Positions 60,264 to 64,000 of a stretch of 64,000 nucleotides of DNA are shown here, piece after piece. Every line of letters starts with the position of its first letter. The stretch's first letter is position 1. The translations under genes were made by a program, and so were the position numbers. A model generated the notes under the pieces. It saw nothing but the letters and a program-made list of their open reading frames with translations. It did not search any database and was not told where the DNA came from. Source of the stretch: DASXUX01 sp036504595 (GTDB lineage Bacteria > Planctomycetota > SZUA-567 > H5-PLA8); NCBI GenBank assembly GCA_036504595.1, contig DASXUX010000056.1, positions 124,001 to 188,000 on the forward strand. Direction: 5' to 3'.

Positions 60264-60815
60264 CGCGGCATCTCCTGATAAAGTAAGTTGCATGATTTTG
60301 GGCGTGAGGGCAAATAGCGCAAGCGACAATGTGAATCAGATGGCGCCCTTCACTCGGATACTTGTCACTCGACTCCTAACGCTGATGATGAGAGCGCTGA
60401 TCGCGCCGCAAGTACGAGCGTGAGTGGCGTAGATGAGTAGTAGACCTAATGTCGCACTTGGCAAACGTGCCTAATCAATTCACAATCCGCGTCGAGGGGT
60501 GCTTCGTTGACAAAATAACGATCCATTTCTTTGAACCGCGTGCTGCTGTGGCTGGTTGAACAGCTCGGAATGAAGTTCTGAACTCTGTTGTAAGATGTGT
60601 TATGTAAACGACATGCGTTCGCTGTGAAATAAAACACGTGCTTATTCCATAAAAATGAGTTTTTTGATACTTGACACAAAAGCCAAGTGTATATACTTGT
60701 GAACAAAATAACAGCGTTACTGGTGTCACAATTTGAACGCTGGGAGACCTAAAGAAGTCAGCAAGCCGTTGGACAAGGGGTCTCTCACAGCCAGCAGAAC
60801 CAAAGGGGAACGAAC
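60264..60815. other. 552-base AT-rich intergenic region, divergent promoters
   Basis: The region separates the divergent SGNH and NuoE genes. The part 60480-60720 is markedly AT-rich. Short ORFs on the minus strand (60446-60729) have no protein-like composition and were not called. Apart from the promoter below, no RNA or repeat was recognised. Confidence 0.5.
60671..60699 (+). promoter_or_regulatory. Promoter and possible operator of the NuoE/NuoF operon
   Basis: TTGACA (60671-60676) and TATACT (60692-60697) are separated by 15 bases, a little short for sigma-70. The imperfect palindrome CAAGT-GTATAT-ACTTG (60684-60699) overlaps the -10 and could be a repressor site. The transcript would have a leader of about 110 bases before the ATG at 60816. 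Confidence 0.45.
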
Positions 60816-61304
60816 ATGGCCCAGACCGAAACCGACATCGAGCCGATCCTCAAGCAGCACCCCAACGCCAAGCGTGAAGACCTCATTCCGTTGCTCCAGG
60901 AAGTCCAGGAAGCTCAGGGCTACCTGTCCGCCGAAGCCGCCGTCCGCATCGGCCAGCACCTCGGCCTGCCCGCCAGCAAGGTCTACGGCGTCGCGACCTT
61001 CTACAATCAGTTCCGTTTCCAGCCCAAGGGCAAGTACCACTTCATGGTCTGCCGCGGCACCGCCTGCCACGTCAAAGGCTCCGCCAAAGGTCTGGAGATC
61101 TGCACGAAGCTGCTGAAGATCAAGCCTGGCCAGACCACTCGCGACAGATTGTTCAGCCTGGAAGTCGTCGCCTGTATGGGCGCCTGTGGCCTCGCGCCGG
61201 TCGTCAATGTCAATGGTGAGTTCTACGCCAAGGTCACCCCAAAGAAAATTTCCTCCATCATCACCGAATGCCGGGAAAAGGAAGCCGCCAATGCCAAATC
61301 CTGA
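60816..61304 (+). CDS. NuoE/HndA-like [2Fe-2S] thioredoxin-fold subunit
   Basis: A 162-residue 24-kDa-type subunit. An N-terminal helical bundle (about 1-65: AKREDLIPLLQEVQEAQGYL, VYGVATFYNQF) precedes a thioredoxin-like [2Fe-2S] domain with ligands C79, C84, C120 and C124 (C-x4-C and C-x3-C). It pairs with NuoF in complex I, NAD-linked hydrogenases and formate dehydrogenases. An AAAGGGG site lies ahead of the ATG. Its last codons overlap the start of the next gene, so they are translationally coupled. Confidence 0.93.
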   Translation: MAQTETDIEPILKQHPNAKREDLIPLLQEVQEAQGYLSAEAAVRIGQHLGLPASKVYGVATFYNQFRFQPKGKYHFMVCRGTACHVKGSAKGLEICTKLLKIKPGQTTRDRLFSLEVVACMGACGLAPVVNVNGEFYAKVTPKKISSIITECREKEAANAKS

Positions 61305-64000
61305 ATCCGCGTCTACTGCAAAACCTGCCGGCGGGGACGCCGGCGCTACCAGCCAGTGCTGGGAAACGCCGACCTTTCCGGTCCCCGAACTGCTTGAAGG
61401 CCTGAAGTCCGGCCCCTTCAGTTCCGCCAAGTCTGCCGGCGAGCCGTCCTACAACGCGCTGATCAGCGCGCTGCGCCGCGACCGCGTCGAAAAGCCGGTG
61501 GTCTTCATTGGCACGGGCACGTGCGGCCTGGGCGCTGGCGCAGCCAAGACGATCGAAGCCGTCCGCGCGTACATCGGCTCGAAGGGCATCCCTGCCGACG
61601 TCGTTGAGGTCGGCTGCATCGGCCTGTGCTCGGAAGAGCCGCTCGTCGATGTCCAGCTTCCCGGCCGTTCGCGCGTCAGCTTCAGCAACATCAGCGCGCA
61701 AAAAGTTCCGGCGCTGCTGGATCAGGCGTTGGCGGGAAAGATTCCGGCCGACATGGTTCTCGGCCAGTTCCGTGCCGCGCCCAACACCGAACAGAAGACG
61801 TGGGACAAAGTTGCTTACCTGGATGAGCATCCCTTCCTGAAGATTCAGCGGCGCATCGTGCTGGCCGCCAGCGGCATCATCAACCCCGGCAGCATCGACG
61901 AATACATCGCGCGCGGCGGTTACTCGGCGCTGGCGAAGGCGCTCAAGCATCAGACGCCCGATGAGATCTGCAATACCGTCGATGCCTCCGGCCTGCGCGG
62001 TCGTGGCGGCGGCGGATTCCCGACGGGTCGCAAGTGGAAGTTCGCCCGCCAAGCTCCGGCGGAACAGAAGTACCTGATCTGCAACGCGGACGAAGGCGAT
62101 CCGGGTGCGTTCATGGATCGAGCCGTCGGCGAAAGCGATCCGCATCGCCTGATCGAAGGCATGGTCATCGCCGCCTACGCCATCGGCGCGACGAAGGCTT
62201 ACATTTATATTCGCGCGGAATACCCCATCGCCGTCACGCGCTTGAAGGAAGCCATTGTTCAGGCGCGCGCGTACGGTCTGCTCGGCCACAACATTCTCAA
62301 CAGCGGCAACAATCTCGACATCGTCATCAAGATGGGCGCTGGCGCGTTCGTCTGCGGCGAAGAAACCGCGCTGATCCACAGCATCGAAGGCAAACGCGGC
62401 ATGCCGCGTCCGCGTCCGCCATTCCCGGCCGTGAAGGGCCTCTTCGGCAAGCCGACGGTCATTAATAACGTCGAGACGCTCGCCAACCTACCGCTGATCA
62501 TCGAGCACGGCGCTCCGTGGTATGCCGCGATGGGCACCAAGGGCAGCAAGGGCACCAAAGTCTTCGCGCTCTCTGGCATGGTGCGCCGCACCGGTCTGGT
62601 TGAAATTCCAATGGGCACCACCCTCCGCCAAGTCGTCTTCGATGTCGGCGGCGGAATTCCTGGCGGCCGCAAGTGCAAGGCTGTGCAGATCGGCGGCCCG
62701 TCTGGCGGTTGCGTTCCCGAACCGCAGATGGATATCCCGACCGACTACGAAGCCCTCAAGGAATTCGGCACGATCATGGGCTCGGGTGGTCTGGTTGTCG
62801 TCGATGAAACCACCTGCATGGTGGACTTCGCTAAGTACTTCATGGAATTCGTGCAGAGCGAGTCCTGCGGCAAGTGCATCCCCTGCCGCGAAGGCACCCG
62901 CCGCATGCTCGAAATCTTGCAGGCCATTACTCGTCCGCGCCGCAAGGAAGACAAACTCGACGCGTTGCTGCGCTTCCAAGGCATCATGGCCCTCAAAGAG
63001 CTCGGTGAGATGATCAAGTCCACCAGCCTCTGTGGCCTGGGGCAGACCGCTCCGAATCCAGTGCTCAGCACGCTGAAGTGGTTCCGCGACGAATACGAAG
63101 CCCACATTTTCGAACGCCGCTGTCCGTCGGGCGCTTGTAAGGATCTGGTCGGAGCGCCGTGCCAGAACACCTGCCCGGTCGGCACGGAAGTCTGGCGCTA
63201 CGTCGCGCACATCGCTCGCGGCGAATACGCGGACGCCTACCGCATTATTCGGCAGGCCAATCCGTTCCCCTCGATCTGCGCGCGCGTGTGCCACCATCCG
63301 TGTGAAAAGATGTGCCGCGCCGCAGCCACCGGCGGCGAACCGATTGCCGTCCGCACGCTGAAGCGCTTCGTCGTCGAACGCGTCTCGCCCGACACCTACA
63401 CGCAGGACATCAAGATCGCCGCTCCGAACGCCGCCAAGATCGCCGTGATCGGCGGCGGTCCGTCCGGCTTGACGGCCGCTCACTGCCTGGGCGCGATGGG
63501 CTTCAAGGTCACGATTTTCGAGAAGGAAAAGAAAGCCGGCGGCATGCTGATGTCGGCCATCCCGGAATACCGCTTGCCTCGCGAAGTCCTTCAGAAGGAA
63601 ATTGACGCGCTCCTTAATCAGAACGTGGAACTGAAGCTGAACCAGTCTCTCGGCCGCGATTTCACGATCGACGACCTGATGAACAAGCAGGGCTACAAGG
63701 CCGTCTATCTCGCCACCGGTTCGCATCAGAGCCGCAAACTGGGCGTGCCCGGCGAGAGCGTCCAAGGCGTGATCCCCGGAATCAAGTTCTTGAAGGCGTA
63801 CAATTTGGACGGCCAGACGCTGGCCGAAGGCCACGTGGGCATTATCGGCGGCGGTAATTCCGCCCTGGATGCCGCCCGTGTCGCCATCCGCCAGAAGTCT
63901 GTAAAGAGCGTCACGGTTTACTACCGCCGCACGCGCGCGGAAATGCCTGCGTACGCTGAAGAAATCGAAGCGGCGCTGGAAGAAGGCGTGATTCTCAAGC
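61291..64000 (+). CDS. NuoF-like flavoprotein fused to a GltD-like domain (partial)
   Basis: At least 903 residues, open at the window edge. The N-terminal [2Fe-2S] thioredoxin-like segment (about 55-130: GTGTCGLGAGAAKT, GCIGLCSEEPL) is followed by the FMN/NADH domain (RGRGGGGFPTGRKW, CNADEGDPGAFMDR, CGEETALIHSIEG), an SLBB-like region and the [4Fe-4S] site SCGKCIPCREG with its distal Cys. A second Cys-rich segment (PCQNTCPVGTEV, CARVCHHPCEKMC), an FAD-binding fold (IAVIGGGPSGLTAAH) and an NAD(P) loop (VGIIGGGNSALDAARVA) form a GltD/NfnB-like domain. Such NuoF-GltD fusions occur in electron-bifurcating hydrogenase or formate dehydrogenase systems; the next gene would settle which. A REP-like palindrome at 61321-61354 contributes the Gly/Ala-rich residues near 11-20. 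Confidence 0.9.
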   Translation, partial: MPNPESASTAKPAGGDAGATSQCWETPTFPVPELLEGLKSGPFSSAKSAGEPSYNALISALRRDRVEKPVVFIGTGTCGLGAGAAKTIEAVRAYIGSKGIPADVVEVGCIGLCSEEPLVDVQLPGRSRVSFSNISAQKVPALLDQALAGKIPADMVLGQFRAAPNTEQKTWDKVAYLDEHPFLKIQRRIVLAASGIINPGSIDEYIARGGYSALAKALKHQTPDEICNTVDASGLRGRGGGGFPTGRKWKFARQAPAEQKYLICNADEGDPGAFMDRAVGESDPHRLIEGMVIAAYAIGATKAYIYIRAEYPIAVTRLKEAIVQARAYGLLGHNILNSGNNLDIVIKMGAGAFVCGEETALIHSIEGKRGMPRPRPPFPAVKGLFGKPTVINNVETLANLPLIIEHGAPWYAAMGTKGSKGTKVFALSGMVRRTGLVEIPMGTTLRQVVFDVGGGIPGGRKCKAVQIGGPSGGCVPEPQMDIPTDYEALKEFGTIMGSGGLVVVDETTCMVDFAKYFMEFVQSESCGKCIPCREGTRRMLEILQAITRPRRKEDKLDALLRFQGIMALKELGEMIKSTSLCGLGQTAPNPVLSTLKWFRDEYEAHIFERRCPSGACKDLVGAPCQNTCPVGTEVWRYVAHIARGEYADAYRIIRQANPFPSICARVCHHPCEKMCRAAATGGEPIAVRTLKRFVVERVSPDTYTQDIKIAAPNAAKIAVIGGGPSGLTAAHCLGAMGFKVTIFEKEKKAGGMLMSAIPEYRLPREVLQKEIDALLNQNVELKLNQSLGRDFTIDDLMNKQGYKAVYLATGSHQSRKLGVPGESVQGVIPGIKFLKAYNLDGQTLAEGHVGIIGGGNSALDAARVAIRQKSVKSVTVYYRRTRAEMPAYAEEIEAALEEGVILK
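61321..61354. repeat. REP-like palindrome at the start of the NuoF-GltD gene
   Basis: The core GCCGGC-GGGGAC-GCCGGC has the same stem as 43438-43485 with a loop one base different from AGGGAC. It is translated as AGGDAGAT near residue 14. Confidence 0.7.

Noticed and set aside
60446..60729. Two overlapping ORFs on the minus strand in the AT-rich gap
   Set aside because: No ribosome site with good spacing and no recognisable composition; the region carries the promoter of the redox operon.
62488..63834. 448-residue ORF on the minus strand
   Set aside because: It is antisense to the NuoF-GltD gene, whose iron-sulfur and nucleotide motifs are unmistakable.

Overview
The window is GC-rich bacterial DNA. 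It is densely coding on both strands and has long, repeat-laden intergenic gaps. The gene content suggests the Planctomycetota-Verrucomicrobiota-Lentisphaerota group or a neighbouring phylum: a DUF5107 protein, a URO-D-like corrinoid methyltransferase relative, a creatininase-family amidohydrolase, a secreted SGNH hydrolase, a retropepsin-like protease, several secreted glycoside hydrolase or beta-helix proteins, and a 6,734-residue repeat protein. No rRNA, tRNA, insertion sequence or CRISPR array was recognised, so the phylum is an inference.

Layout: 1-5052 holds a CII-like DNA-binding protein, a URO-D-like enzyme, a lone receiver domain, a hypothetical protein and a DUF5107/TPR protein. 5669-25873 is one giant exported protein gene: signal peptide, about 18 autotransporter-associated strand repeats with an embedded PA14 domain, Ig-like domains, 19 tandem cadherin/He_PIG-like domains, then TIG, PKD and a C-terminal domain. 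26234-33570 holds a zinc-ribbon protein, cysS, an unusual six-copy noncoding repeat cluster and a five-PAS hybrid histidine kinase. 33975-45160 is a block of exported proteins: beta-helix/PKD, Kelch/Ig/PKD, an M48 peptidase with TPRs, a GH42-like and a clan GH-A glycosidase. 45327-49549 holds a clan AA protease, a 47-residue ORF, a possible TatA-like/J-domain fusion, a DinB-like protein, an MBL hydrolase, a creatininase-like enzyme and a HEAT-like protein. 49953-58279 holds a thioredoxin-like gene with an in-frame UGA, a ClC channel, a MoxR ATPase, a tyrosine recombinase, an NtrC-type regulator, hisH and ispD. 58340-64000 holds a Cys-rich exported protein, an SGNH hydrolase and the start of a NuoE / NuoF-GltD operon that runs off the end.

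The most notable gene is 49953-50525 (minus). It reads as one thioredoxin-fold protein if the UGA at 50430-50432 is selenocysteine, because the UGA sits exactly at the first Cys of a CxxC motif. A hairpin resembling a bacterial SECIS lies just downstream.

The second theme is repeats. About eighteen loci carry degenerate tandem arrays with a period of 7 bp whose unit differs from locus to locus; two such tracts lie inside ispD. A second class is palindromes with similar loops but different stems, several of them inserted in frame in genes (Xer recombinase, GH, zinc-ribbon, NuoF). A third is a unique cluster of six roughly 28-bp units at 29149-29575.
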